A stretch of 59,316 nucleotides of DNA from contig RPFO01001126.1 of assembly GCA_009746045.1 (NCBI GenBank), positions 1-59,316 on the forward strand, given 5' to 3'. The DNA comes from Mesostigma viride. Taxonomy: Eukaryota; Streptophyta; Mesostigmatophyceae; Mesostigmatales; Mesostigmataceae. Below, in pieces: positions 35,718 through 47,548 of this stretch. Made by a program: the position numbers and the translations under genes. The stretch's first letter is position 1. The number at the start of each line of letters is the position of its first letter. The notes beneath the pieces were generated by a model. That model did no database searches, had not been told where the DNA came from, and saw only the letters and a list, made by a program, of their open reading frames with translations.

Positions 35718-36702
35718 CAGCTCTGCCACTCACAAAGGGGTGGAAGAGAGGCACGACAAATTTCGTCTACCATTTTCATCCCATTTGATTTTGGGTAAAG
35801 CATTTCAACGAATTATTCAGACATTTACTCTATTTACTGATTTTCGCTTTTGTGAATTTATGGCCTCCCTTTGAATTCTGGGATATGGCGCCAAGTGCCA
35901 AACCACGAGCGGGCCAGCGGGGCAAGAGCGCCAGAGAAGTTACTAATGTAGTAACAACTGGCATACTTAAGAGCGTGCTCCAACCATGCGCGCCGAGGCG
36001 GGCGCCACCTGGAAAACGGGCGTCGTTCTGTCGGCCCCACACGGCCCGCGCGAACACAAGCCGGGGCGCATCATTATGACAATAATATGCATGATAATAT
36101 TACGCACAAAATACGTATTGCGCGACAAATACAATTGCCCTCACATTGCACGAAGCCGGCATTCATCCCCGGCGATGAGATGCCGGCAAGCCGGCCTGGC
36201 TACGTTGTAGTAGGCACTGATTCATGATCATGATTACCGGCCCATAACTGACCGACGACGAAATGACTACTTTGTCAAGTTTGAGTCAGTACTTACATTG
36301 GCAAAATCCGTTGTGGTGAGTACCACGGCTGAGCTAGTGATGCACCCCGCCGGCGCCAGCTGATGAGCATCATCAATATCATAGGATGGATGGATGGATA
36401 TGGATGGATGGATGGATGGATGGATGGATTAATTAATTAATTACACTCGTGCTCCCGTTGGGGAGTCACAGAGCACTAACCCCGATGGATGGATGGATGA
36501 ATGCAAACAGTCCTACCGGTCTAATCTATCTACAACAGCTAACCCAGATGGATGGATGGTGTTACGCCGCAAGCCTCGGCCGCCACCTCTACCTCTACCT
36601 CTTCTGATGCTACCTAGACTAGTAAGGCCGCCTCTAGTTAAACCCCTAGCGAAAGACGAACGAGACGATCCAGATCTCAATGCATTGACATATGTGCTAC
36701 TG
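35718..36702. other. Upstream flank of the LRR gene; no gene supported
   Basis: Sequence before the tentative first exon. A GC-rich block at about 35880-36070 contrasts with AT-rich DNA on either side and could be promoter or 5' UTR of the minus-strand gene. There is a (GGAT)n run at about 36385-36427, followed by ATTAATTAATTA. A short Arg/Gly-rich minus-strand frame near 36513-36728 lacks support. Confidence 0.4.
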
Positions 36703-37134
36703 TAATATGCCATAGGCCATTTAACCAAACCCGTTTACTCCAGGAATAGAGGAAGGAAACACAACTACACTGCCGTGACCCAAGCCTACTATATGTGTTA
36801 ATTCATTTAACACACGCCGAGTGACCACACAAGGAGTGGAACGTGCATAAATGGTCACCAACGGTCCAACAGGCTCGGGCCGACCTGGCCCTCGCCTGCC
36901 GAAACACAGAAACACAGGCAGGTGCACAGATGCACGCCGGTCCACTACATTCTACCGAAGGATAAGGACCACTAATAAAGTACGCGGCGCGGCGCCCAAA
37001 GGCACCCAATATACCACAGTACTGTTACGAGGACAATCATGTCCCAGCTAGAGCTATACGTAACCCTAAGAACAACCGAGGCCAAGGACCTAATTTACGT
37101 CCGTAACTACAACGAATTGTTACGCGACGTAACA
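36703..37134 (-). repeat. Candidate 3' LTR of the Ty3 element
   Basis: On the minus strand a purine tract (GTGGGGGGGAGG) is followed immediately by TGTTACGTCGCGTAACA, a typical polypurine-tract/LTR-start arrangement, with a small hairpin at the LTR tip. The position after the last element ORF fits a 3' LTR. The far end is not fixed: 36703 (TG on the plus strand) is one possibility, and the matching 5' LTR is outside the window, so this is a candidate only. Confidence 0.45.
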
Positions 37135-37507
37135 CCTCCCCCCCCACAAAAGGTAGGGAGCCCTCTCCCTACGCAGAGAGAAGGAAACCAAAGGGGTAGG
37201 AAAAACCTAATGCACCCAGCACACACCAACACAATCGATAGACCATCCCAGATACAAAGCACCAATAGTTCACACGGTCTCCACCACCACGCCGGGTGGT
37301 GTAGGGTTAGCCAGCACCAAGCCTGGTGGTAGGTTCCCCTAACTGCCTGGAACGGAGTCCTGGCCGGGGGGACGGCACTGGGCAGGACACACAGAGTAAA
37401 CACATCAGCGCTAAGGACCAAGAACAGCCAACCAACTGGCCAGAATATGAGGGCGACTCTATATACCGGAGGGACAACACCCTCAGGTCGGGCCTAAGGC
37501 CCTCTAT

Positions 37508-39820
37508 CTAGTGGCCATCCGTCTGATAAGTGCCACGAGAGGCCAGCAGGACCTCCAGGTAGGCCTGGTAGTGGGCCACATCCTCGACATTGTCATGCCT
37601 ATCTACAGTGAGGAAAACATCGGCCCACACGCCGTCAGGAAAGAGGCCCAGAAAGGCCCAGTAATACCTATGCTGCGTAAGAACGACCTGGCCACGGGCC
37701 CAGTCCAGAAAGCCACAGGCAAAGAGGCGAAGGAAAGGCTCTACCGCGATCAAACAGAGGGCCCGCAGGAGGAGGCGATGGTACCGGATCCGAGGGCGCA
37801 AACCCGTCGGGAAGAACAGGTCCACCAGGGGCTCCACGTTGGACGGCCACAACCGGATGTGCCGAACCTCTCGGGAGCGCCACCGACGAGCACACTGTCG
37901 CGACCCGAATGTCTCTAGGTAGTCGCTGGCCCGAGGAGGAGGGTGACCGCGGGAGTCTAGACCCTGGCCCGGGATAGGCGCCGGGCGACGGGCATCCCAC
38001 TCAAGGATGGGCTGGAGGACCGTGTGTACGCAGCACCCGGTACCGCAGGAAACTCTACCGTAAGGGCATCCGAAGCCATAATGCCCAGAGGCGGAGGGTA
38101 AGCCCACTGGAACCCACCGTAGGTGTCCAAGTCGTTGTGGCGCCTAGCCCAGCGATACAGAACGCGCCGAACCAGGATCTCACCCTGGAACACAGGATCA
38201 GCTAAAATAACCATGTCGAAAGGAGGCCGATCAGTCTCAATGGGTAGGCCACGATCCCGAGGCGCCCGACACACCTGGGAGAACCCGTAGGACATGGGAG
38301 AGATGGCAAGCTCAGCGGAGGCGCGCGGCAGGTCACACTGTCGGCAGGCGAGTGCGGACATACCATACCCAGGAATGGGCGTGTCGCGCGACTCCGGCGT
38401 CGCATGCACCACAGAAGGGGCCCTGTCCCGATCACCCTGGGACAACTCCCGGAGGGAATCGGCAGCGCGGGTGGCACGAGGATCCTGACCGGTAGACCGA
38501 ACAACCGCCGCCAAAGACCGCGAGGCCGAAGGGGCAGGGGCCGAAGCAGGGGCCGACGCAGGGGCGGGAGCCGACACCGACGCAGGTGGCACTGGTACAA
38601 CAGGAGGTCGCGCCGGACCCGAAGCCAGAGAGGGCCGTGACGGACCCGCCACCGCAGCTGGCGCGCCGGTCTCCGTTGCCGGCGCACCCTCAGGCCACAT
38701 ATTGAAAATAGGGCCCGTAGGGACAGGCAGTCCGGCATAAGATTGGTTGCCATCCAAACTCCAGTCGGGCACCGGAATCCTCTGCGGGGGACCACCCTCC
38801 CAAAGCCTGGGATGATCGCCCGTGTCGCTGAAGAAACCCCGCACTGGCTGCGATGGCGCAGCGGGTGGCCCAGAGGAGGCGACGGCGGGCACAGCCGAAG
38901 GGACGGAAGACTCGCGTCGCGGCGCAGAAACGTCGGTCGCAGGCACAGAGGCAACCGGAGGTGTCGGAGCCGCAGCAACCGAAGGGGTAGGGGGCGCAGG
39001 CGAAACCACCGGTGCCGAAACAACCGAAGGGGTAGGGGGCGCGGACACCACAGACACCCCACCTGGCGTGGCCGGAGTCTGCGCTTGGGCCGCCAGGAAG
39101 GCCCCGAACGCCGTGGTCAGGGACTGGATCTGAGCCTGCATAGCCGAAACCGTCGCCGAAAGAGGATCAGGCAAACCCAAAGGGGTAGGCTCCACTGCAA
39201 CACGCCGGGTCGACCGTGGGGACGACGGGACGGGAGAGGGAGGAGCAGACGCTGAGGAGGAGGGCGCAGCGCTCGAGGCTGAATATTCTGGAGTATAATG
39301 TACCTCGGCTGGGGCGCCCGTAGGGGCAGGACCACCAACTGCTAATCCCGCCGACTGATCAGCTATCTCCATGAATTCTACGGCCCGTAGAAGGTCGCAG
39401 GGGTTCTCATCTACCTCTGCATCACCCTCAGCCGGAAGCCAGGGGAACACATCCCGTAGGCAGGAGCGGCCCACAGGGGTAGAAAGGTAGGAGAACACTC
39501 GGGAGCACTGGAGAACCGCAGCTATCTGTCCCAAGGCTGGACAGCGGGAACCACACCCTAACAAACAGTGCCCGGTATCGTCGAACCCGTGCAAAACAAG
39601 CTGGTGCGGCTCATCAGGGGAAGGCGCCGTACCACGTGACCCCAAAGAGGGCAGCCCTGACTAAACCCGCATGTTGGGCCTGGAGGGCCGGCTGCACAAC
39701 GCCACCCGGGTAACTGGACCGCGACACCCAGCGGCCCGGAAGGGCCTCGAAATACAGCTCAGGGTCCGGTGGGGGCGGGGACGGCAGCGAGCTCTCAGCC
39801 GGAGGGGTAGGCTCTGACAT
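37508..39820 (-). pseudogene. Ty3 element third ORF, unknown function, frameshifted
   Basis: Downstream of the chromodomain on the same strand, three overlapping frames (39820-39614, 39645-37957, 38107-37508) read as one protein of about 770 residues with two frameshifts. It starts MSEPTPPAESS. Next is a Cys-containing globular-looking segment, then a long Pro/Ala/Ser/Val-rich linker with one short helical stretch near 39100, then a segment with VFQGEILVRRVLYRWARRH. It ends in an Arg/Leu-rich region. No signal peptide, membrane span, nucleic-acid motif or known envelope feature is visible. It could be a displaced structural (gag-like) protein, an accessory protein, or a captured gene. The composition is GC-richer than the pol region. 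Confidence 0.55.
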
Positions 39821-39896
39821 GACGGCTGCGGAGGGGAGGGGACAACCAACCACCCGTCGACAGCAGACATAACATAAGAGAGGAGAAGGTCTACAA

Positions 39897-40240
39897 CTAG
39901 AGCTTATGCAGGGTTTTATACTCCTGCAGCAGGCGACTACACCCATCTAGCTCACTCTCCGTATACCAGACCTTATCTACCTCACTACGAGCATACATCC
40001 ACTTCACCTTATACTGGCGCTGGGTACCGCGGCCCTTTCTGATATCTCTATGGGCCACGATACCCTCTACCTCATCCTCTACCTCACCAGTATCCGGATT
40101 ATGCTCTAAAGGGGCAGGGGCTAATTCTCTACCAGCGAACGTGCTCTGATGATAGAGCTTCAGCTGGCTTCTATGAAAGGTGCGCGAGTGGGTCTGCCAA
40201 GAGGTAGGAATATCTATCTCATACAGGAAATTACCTACTC
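39897..40240 (-). pseudogene. Ty3 integrase C-terminal segment with chromodomain
   Basis: This minus-strand frame continues the integrase after the TIR insertion. It starts with the GNFLYEIDIP and FHRSQLKLYH motifs typical of the chromovirus integrase C terminus, then has a chromodomain (EGIVAHRD, YKVKWMY, VWYTESEL) near the end. Chromodomains steer integration to marked chromatin. Joining 40240 to the integrase side at 41946, with one CTAG kept, restores an in-frame reading through GPFRVLSRVGNFLYE. Confidence 0.8.
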
Positions 40241-40242
40241 TA

Positions 40243-41943
40243 GCCCCTAAATGGTCTTGCTGCCGATTTCCCGCCAAAAAGTGACTTACAGCCGATTTGT
40301 CGGCACCTACTCGGGGGACCAGTTTGCGAGAATACTATTGGGAATTAGGAAACGTTTAGCTGAGAAGAATGAAAGTTTATAAGTTTCTCCAGAACATGAT
40401 ACTAGGGTTTGCTATATTTTGACCAAGTTTAACAGGTGTTCCAGACCGTCAAAGTACAAGGGGTCAGGGTACTTTTTCACGTACAACGTGCATTCCGGAA
40501 AACGACGACCTGGCCATGGCGGCTTGCGCCCACGCATGGCATTTACGTTTGCGTTCGAATTTTCTGGCCAAACTTAGGGTATTGATTTTATACGTCCTAA
40601 AGATCATACAGGCCAATTTTTGGTTCGCGGGAATGCCATTTGATAGGTGTCGGCAGCGTTCTTGCTGGAAAAAACTGCGATCAGGCCGGACGATAGAAAC
40701 GTTGACAGCAATACCTTTCCGGCGTATTTTAAAGGATATATCGGTTTCTTTGTACTTTTTATGATACATGTTAGTCGTAAACGTGCAAGGGTGGCCAGAA
40801 ATCGCCGAATCCAGCGACCATGCTGCACAACTTTGGTGTGCCGAAATGCGCCATTTTGCGGCCACCGCCTGGGCCAAGGTAACGCCATCCATGCCTGGTA
40901 AAGCTTAAGCATCGTTTTCCTATCGATGTTTGACGTTTATATATACGTTCTAGCTTGTGTAGCACATTCTTTTTGCATTATTCATGCTCTTTCTTGACCC
41001 TGGCCTGGCCCCTTTCTAAAACACCCTTCTTAGATGCTTCCCTCAGTCAGTTGACCTGCCACAGGGTGATGGTGATAAGTTTTAGAGGCTGTATGGGTTT
41101 GAATACCTCCATATATGTTTGTCATACATTTCCCACACACATATTGCATGAGTGTGAGGCAGTTGGCTGGTCTCTGTGGCATCATCAAGCATGTAACCGG
41201 TGAGTAGAAGCTTCCCATTGTCAGCATGTGCCACCAGGTGTGCTGGCCATCACCTGGAAAGCTATAGCAGCTTAGGCCTAGTTTATCCTTGCTAGGGCAG
41301 GCTGAAATAGGCTTAAAATCACTAGTTTGTTGGTGGCTGCCTCCTAGAATGCATGCCTTGCGTAGGGTATCCGTACCACGTTACCTACGTGCATGGACAA
41401 GGTGGCACCTGCACATAGGTGCCATGTAAGGGCAGTGTGATGATGCAGTTATGTTTCCCCATCATTGTGGAAGGGAAATGTATTGTTTGGCATGGTTGGG
41501 GGCCATATTAGTAGGTATTAGTAGGTAGTATGCCCACTCCTACCCCCTTGGTTGCTTTTTACCAACGGTACCCCTATGGGCTGTACTGGGTGTAACTGCT
41601 GGTATACCCACCCAAATGATGACCCCAGTGGCTCAAACTGTTCAGCAACTAATTGTTTATCATCCCTGAAGTGGTAGGTGCCTAGCTCTTACAACATAAT
41701 TCAAAATGCACATTCTACCAAAAATGAAAACGCTCGTCTTGACCCCCCTGACTTTGACGGCAGTTATACATGGCCTACGATGAATATATGTGAGGTTGTG
41801 ATATATCATGGCTTAGGGCAACTCATGGACATGCTTGCCCCCCAAGGACAGCCATTGGATATTGCTAGGTTGTACAGGGGCTGGTTTACAAAATAGGTGA
41901 GTTACTGCCGATTTATCGGCAGCATTTCCGCCCATTTAGGGGC
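40243..41943. mobile_element. 1.7-kb TIR transposon (non-autonomous) inside the Ty3 integrase
   Basis: The ends are inverted: GCCCCTAAATGG on the left and CCATTTAGGGGC on the right. They are flanked by TA (or CTAG, if the TIR is taken one base shorter at each end). Removing the element and one TA restores the integrase frame, which supports true insertion. Just inside both ends lie similar palindromic motifs (GCCGATTTGTCGGC and GCCGATTTATCGGC) in directly repeated 24-bp segments. The longest internal frame (40464-40892, minus) resembles no transposase I know. A TA duplication would suggest Tc1/mariner or a related superfamily, but the family is not established. Confidence 0.75.
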
Positions 41944-41991
41944 TAGACAACACACGGAAGGGTCCTAAGAAGGCGGGCCTAAGTTTCACTT

Positions 41992-43125
41992 TCAGTTCAG
42001 CTTCGAACTTATGAGCGAAGCGGCCAACACGGGGCCTTCTACTAAGACTAAATCTCCTATTTCTATCTCAGGTGCTCTTCTATCTAATGAGGCACGCAAC
42101 CTAGCAAGGTATTTGGCCTGCGCCCTATGGTACCCTGCAATAGCGTTGTCGTGTGCATTCTTCATCTTATCTAATAACGCCTGCACACCTTCTACAGTAT
42201 CCCGGGACACATCATCCTTGTCCCTTAAAGGACTAGCTAAGAGAGAGGTAGGGGTAAGAGGTTGTCTACCAGTATCTAGGAAGAAGGGCGTATAACCATG
42301 CGCAGCCTGAGGGCAGTTGTTAAGGGAAAACTCTACCAGACATAGATAATCCTCCCAATCACTCCCAGAGCCATTCACATAGTGCCGCAGAGCTTCTTCC
42401 ACTACCCTATTCAAACGTTCTACTAAATGAGACGAGGAGGAGTGGTAGGCAGTACCGAATGTGACCTTGGTACCGATAGCAGCGAAGAACTGCTGCCAAA
42501 AATCAGAAGTAAATAACTTATCTTTATCACTAATAAACTGCCTACTCAAACCATGATATCTATATACGTTATTAAGGTATAGGCGTGCGCAATCGCGTGC
42601 GGTGAGTTCTAAGGGACACGGCACGAGATGACACATACGAGTAAAACGATCTACAAAAACAAGGATCTGGGCGTTACCTCTATCATTCTTCCTAAAAGGT
42701 CCTACAAAATCCATCATAATAGAATCCCAAGGCATGATGGGATCAGGTAAGGTCCTAGGCTCTGCTATCTGTCCTACATTGTTGGGTTTCATTTCTTGAC
42801 AAGATTGACAGGTTCTAACATACTCATCTACATCCTTTAAAAGGGAAGGCCAGTAGTAAGAGCGGGCTACTAGGTCCCGTACCCGTTTACCACCCTGATG
42901 AGCAGCTAAGTCATGCAACTCAAAGAGCAAGGAGGAGCGACAGATAGGAGGGACATACAGGCGCCATTGAGGAGGAGAATCTGCTATCTGCACATATAAA
43001 AATCCACCTACAAATTTACAAGGGTGCTTGCCTAATTGTTGGGGATGGGCAGCAATGGCAGCTAATGCTTCCGGCTCAGTGGCCGTAAATCTACTAATAA
43101 GGCGTTGAAGATCAGAGGTAGGCAT
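41992..43125 (-). pseudogene. Ty3 integrase core
   Basis: The zinc-binding region (HDLAAHQGGKR and CQSCQ) precedes the DDE core: D in MMDFVGPF, D in FISDKDKLF and E in HLVERLNRV. It ends in IGDLVLVEG, which leads to the GPFRVL motif in the next frame just before the TIR element. All three catalytic acids are present. The frame shifts at its end (SSKLN stop), so the copy is broken even apart from the insertion. Confidence 0.85.
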
Positions 43126-43235
43126 CGCTACAGAGGTATCCAGAACAGGTTTAAAGAGATCTCCTACCGCCTTGCCAAAGAGAAGGGGAGGTCCTAGAGG
43201 GACTATGTTTTCATAAGACTTTCCTGACCTAGTCG

Positions 43236-43788
43236 CTATATGGCTAAGCGGTATAGAAATTTTATTTTTCCCCTCCCCCCCACCGAGACCACAGGAAGGG
43301 CCTCACACGGGAGAGAGAGTCCTACGTGAGAAAGGAGATCAGGCATGCGAACAGCTGTATGAAAGAGGTAGGCATAGGATTCATCATCAGGTAGTTCACC
43401 ATACGGGGTTACACCCATAGTAGTAGGAACTAGAGTAGTATTGAGAACATCAAGGTCCTCGAAAAAGGAGTAATCAGCACGACGGGAGAGTGCATCTGGT
43501 ACTATGTTATCTACACCCTTTAACATACTGAAGTTTAAAAGGGGAAAACTGTGCTAAAAACTCCATCCAGCGCGCTTGACGAGGGGTGAGGTTGGGTTGT
43601 GAGAGAAGATGGGTAAGGGGACGGTGATCCGTCTGGATAACTAATCTATAAGGATCAATCTCACAGGGTTCATTAAGACAAACATCAAATTGAGCACCTT
43701 TAAGAAAGTGCTGCCACGCGTGGCAACAATACACCACAGCTAATAGTTCTTGCTGGTGTACGGGATAGTTACGCTCCGCAGGAAGCAT
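43236..43788 (-). pseudogene. Ty3 RNase H and connection segment
   Basis: Two minus-strand frames (43788-43507 and 43526-43236) carry the RNase H part: ERNYPVHQQELLAVV, QTDHRPLTHLL and RQARWMEFL, then QYVKG followed after a frameshift by VDNIVPDALSRR. This is the usual Ty3 order after reverse transcriptase. Frameshifts occur near 43820, 43520 and 43240. Confidence 0.8.
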
Positions 43789-44807
43789 TGTCCTAGAGAT
43801 ATACTCGATTGGCTGTACATAAGCCCTGACCCTGATCCTGGAGAAGGACCCCCTATAGCTACCTTGCTAGCATCTGTAGCTACAACAAAGGGTTTAGTAG
43901 TATCCGGTAGGATGAGTACGGGAGGGGAGAGGAGTAGGGATTTTAGACACTGAAAAGCCGACTGACATTCACTACTCCAAACAAAGGGGATATCCTTCTT
44001 TAATAGATGATTAATAGGAGCTGCTATAGTTGCGAAACGCGGGATAAAACGCCTATAGTAAGAAGCAATTCCTAGAAAACTACGTACACCTTTAACGTCG
44101 GTAGGGGTAGGCCATTCCTGAATTGACTTAGTCTTGTCAGGGTCGGTAGCAACCCCGGCATCTGACAGGACGTGCCCTAAAAATGGGACACTCCTACCAG
44201 AGCGAACTTTAGCACGGCGCGCCCATAAAGAATTTTCAGCCATGATTTCTAATACTTTCTTTAAATCACGTAGGTGCGTTTCAAAGTCAGGAGAATAAAT
44301 AAGGACATTCATTTGGAAAGAGGCAGGAGAGTTACAGAGTCCCATAGCCGCTACTCTAAACTGGTAATGCCCAAAAGGGGTAGCAAAGGCGGTTTTGTGG
44401 CAATCCTCAGGAGCTATACGTAGTTGCCAAAAACCATCCGCGCAATCTAATACTGTGAAACAGGTAGAACCTTTAACCTTATTAAATATATCATCAATAC
44501 GAGGTAGAGGGTATTTAGACTTCACAGTAATATCGTTTAACTTCCTATAATCAGTAACTAGGCGAAACTTGCCATTTGGCTTAGGAACTAACAGGACACC
44601 AGCGGAGTAGGGGGAGTTACTAGGCTCTATCAAACCTGCTTCTAATAATGATACTAAAATCTGTTTTAGTTCCTTTAATTCGGTAGGGCCCATTCTATAC
44701 ATCGGAGAGTGCGTAGGAACTGCACCGTCCTTGATAACTACACGGTGTAAAACAGAACGAGGAGGAGGATAAGAAGGAGTCTTTTCTTCAAATACTTTCG
44801 AGGAATC
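43740..44807 (-). pseudogene. Ty3 reverse transcriptase lacking its catalytic YxDD motif
   Basis: The minus strand encodes LLEAGLIEPS, YRKLNDITVK, LDCADGFWQL and GLCNSPASFQ in the standard order. The reading then jumps straight to NVLIYSPDFETHL, so the stretch that should contain the catalytic YLDD is missing in frame. The thumb/connection part (HVLSDAGVATDPDKT, FLGIASYYRRFI) follows. The N-terminal side is open up to the Copia insertion at 44808 and continues at 55314-55421. This copy cannot make active RT. Confidence 0.85.
44803..44807 (+). other. Target site duplication GAATC (left)
   Basis: GAATC directly precedes the left LTR and recurs directly after the right LTR at 55314-55318, marking a 5-bp duplication made on integration. 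Confidence 0.9.
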
Positions 44808-45424
44808 AGTTAACGTAAAGGATTTACGTTAGATGGATAGAGATTGTTACGCTCTTTCCAACGGCACCTTGAACGCCTCATTTGGTTAAGGAACGTAAAA
44901 GTTATGACGTTTCCTAGGCTGTGCCGACAGTACCCGGCGCGCCACTGTGGGCGCGTACGGACACAGGATGTACAAGTGTCACTTTGATAGTCCGCAGGAC
45001 GTTGACAGGACTTGTACAGGACTTGATGGTCAATTGATAGGTAGGCGTGCTGTAGCGCGCCAGGACCTATGAGACAATTGATGCTGACTAGTGTACGGAT
45101 AGGTCCACAGGACTAGCCGTATGGACAATTGATAGATCTGCGCGCCAAAGGCGTGCCAGAGTCTGTGTAATCAATTGATTGACAGTTCAGCTGTGACAGT
45201 GCAGCTGAATACTTGGACGCGTCCCTAGCAAGCTATATGAGTGACTTGGTCACACCGGGACGCTAGTTCTTGCGTGCACGTTCTCTTGGCACTGCGACCC
45301 TGTCGTCTGTGCTGCGTGCAGTCTTGGAAGTGACGTGACTTACGTCTGTGTTTCCTTGTTATTAATAAAGGCAACTTCCTGCAAGAACCATGGCGGAATT
45401 CGTGGCATTCTCACCCTCACAACT
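44808..45424 (+). repeat. 5' LTR of the Copia-like element
   Basis: It starts AGTTAACGTAAAGG and ends CTCACAACT, with 4-bp inverted tips (AGTT/AACT). A TATA-like box (TATATGA, 45234) and an AATAAA signal (45364-45369) are positioned as expected for LTR promoter and polyadenylation. The maximal match to the other LTR begins and ends exactly at these bases. Confidence 0.93.
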
Positions 45425-45449
45425 CGTATTACACGCTCTGTTAAAAAGA

Positions 45450-46158
45450 TGCCAAATTCTGAAGAATTCCGGATTCCGATGACGAGGAAATAGCCGCTCC
45501 GCCGGCTGGTCCTTCGTCAAGACCGACTGCGCCGTCGTGGCAGCAATTGCTCGACGAAGTTACGATCTCGCTCGACGAGCTTCATCGTCAACAGCGCGCA
45601 GCTCATCCATTGCTCGGGGATAACCCCGAGGACCCCGATTTGCCAGCACTGGTGCCGGCAATCCGCAACCTGTTGGACCAGATTCGAAACATTTTATCGA
45701 CATTTACGGTCCAGGTGCGGGGAGGTTTGCGGTCGGTGACCGAAGTCACGACTGCCATTGAGGAGTTGGACAACGTCCTCTCTTCACTCACCGGTTACCA
45801 GAGAAACCTGCAAAACTGGGCATCGCTACGCACGGGGGGCGCGCCGGCGGTGTCAACAAATTTGTTTCAAGATCTTGCGCTGCTATCGCTGCTCACTCGC
45901 GGCGTACGCAGTCGTGAGCGCCAGGTTTTAATTAACCTGGTGGCATTTCTCGCATCTGTGCGAGAGTGGATTCCCGCGGGGTGGGAATTGTTGACGATCT
46001 TTACACATCCTCTGCGCCTCGTCGCGCGTCGGCGCGTCGCAACTTACGCGGCGGGGAGCACACCGGTTTTAATACATACCGGTGCAGGTCCGGAGCTGGA
46101 TATGGAGGATCGTGAGTTCGTATACACGTACTGCGACTTCAGGGGCCTTGACTACTAG
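45450..46158 (+). CDS. Extra ORF1 ahead of gag in the Copia-like element
   Basis: The main open frame starts at 45547. An upstream ATG (MPNSEE at 45450) would join it after a one-base shift through an acidic PDSDDEE stretch. The protein is about 230 residues, rich in Leu/Arg/Glu and predicted helical by pattern, with no zinc finger or enzyme motif. The related element at 56214-57025 and 57814-58735 carries an ORF in the same place with a similar helical layout but little obvious identity. Position between LTR and gag is unusual for Copia elements, which normally start with gag. Function unknown; capsid-like or RNA-binding roles are guesses. Confidence 0.6.
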
Positions 46159-46328
46159 TCGGCCTAATTTTCTTTGCAGTACTCGTCGACATTTTTTTTG
46201 TCGAATTTTCAGCGGCAATTCGCGGGGGCGGCAGCGACACCGGCGCAGGCGGCAGTGACGACACAAATTTTGTACATAATTTTTCTGCTGCTTTGCTAAG
46301 GTGTTCTTTGAATAGCTTGTAGTGCAGG

Positions 46329-47444
46329 ATGGCTGAGGGACGCCGTAGCAAGGGCCCAGCCAGTGGGAATAATAATGGGGGTGCTGGTAGTGGAACCGCT
46401 CACGTAGATGACGTGGGGCTTACCGGAGAGATTACCAACCTTCCTCACAATAATAATAATGCACAAGCTGTTCATGGCTTTGATCTCACCACACAGGGTC
46501 TTTTAATTGTCAATCAGCTGCAGCCTGTAACCTCAGACTCCAAGCCTAAGCAGGCTGAAGAGTTTGTGGAAGGATTGGAAGGGTTCCCTAGCTTGTACGG
46601 TGGTACAAATTACTATCAAATCTGGATAGGAAGTAGCACTTTTGGCAAGTGTACTGACCAGATTAAGGACCTGACCAGGGAGTGCAAAAGGCCAATAAGG
46701 CCTGGGCACTGTACGTGGCTGAGCTGAAGGAGCTGCTGGAGACCAACGAAGAAGGTCGGCATCCATTGGCAGGACAAGTATCAAGGGTGGGAGGTCAAGG
46801 GGGACCTGATCCAGAACTTTCTCAACTATTGTAAGATGGTTGAGGAGGGCAGGGCTCACGGCTTTAATGTCGCTGATAACATAGCCCTAACCAACTGGCT
46901 CAAGGTTTCTGGGCTGGATAAGGCGACACGTGGCTCCTTAAAAGTCATGTGTGCCCCACACTCTACCCTGAAGGCCTACAAGGTCATCATTAAACAAGCA
47001 CTCGAGGCAGAGGAGCTGTTTGAGGGTGGAGTGCCAGCAGTGAAGGCTACCCAGGCAGGCGGGCGTACCCAGGGTGGCTCCAAGACGTCTGAGGCTGACC
47101 GAAGCCAAGGAGGGCGTAGGGGCAACCATAACAAGCGCAAGGGAGATCATTCACCTGATTCTGACAGGAGGTCACACTCCAAGTCGGTGTTCAGGCGGGT
47201 GGGTGGTCAGCCCAAGCAGGGCAACGCGTCTGACAATGGGGGCAGTGGCCAGGGCAAGTCCAAGATACAATGCTACCTGTGCAAGGGGTGGGGGCACATC
47301 AAGAAGGAGTGTCCCAGCTTCAAGAAGTCCCAGGGCCAGGGCAGCAACAAGAATAACAACAACAACAAGAAGAAGAACAACAACAAGTCCCAGGCAGGCC
47401 AGCCTTCAAAGGGCAGTCAGCAAGAAGACAACAAGGAGCAGTGA
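46329..47444 (+). pseudogene. Copia-like gag with CCHC zinc knuckle, frameshifted
   Basis: The frame starts MAEGRRSKGP (46329-46727). After shifts near 46685 and 46752 it resumes and runs to 47444. The middle has the helical gag pattern (WEVKGDLIQNFL, NWLKVSGLD). The end is basic and Asn/Lys-rich and holds the knuckle CYLCKGWGHIKKEC (C-x2-C-x4-H-x4-C) that binds element RNA. A gag of this type packages the transcript. This copy would not give full-length protein as written. Confidence 0.75.
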
Positions 47445-47548
47445 CTGTCTGAGGCAACCCCTACACACCTTAATTCACCCAAGGGGGAGGCCAGGTGCTC
47501 CAATGCAGATTTTATATCTGGGCAACAAGAGGGTGATCTCCAGGTTCA

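Noticed and set aside
36513-36728. Arg/Gly-rich minus-strand ORF resembling an RGG protein
   Set aside because: Short, derived from a CCACCTCTACCTCTACCTC-type simple tract, and not linked to any exon or element ORF.
40464-40892. Transposase ORF in the TIR element
   Set aside because: 142 codons with no catalytic pattern; too short and unconvincing.
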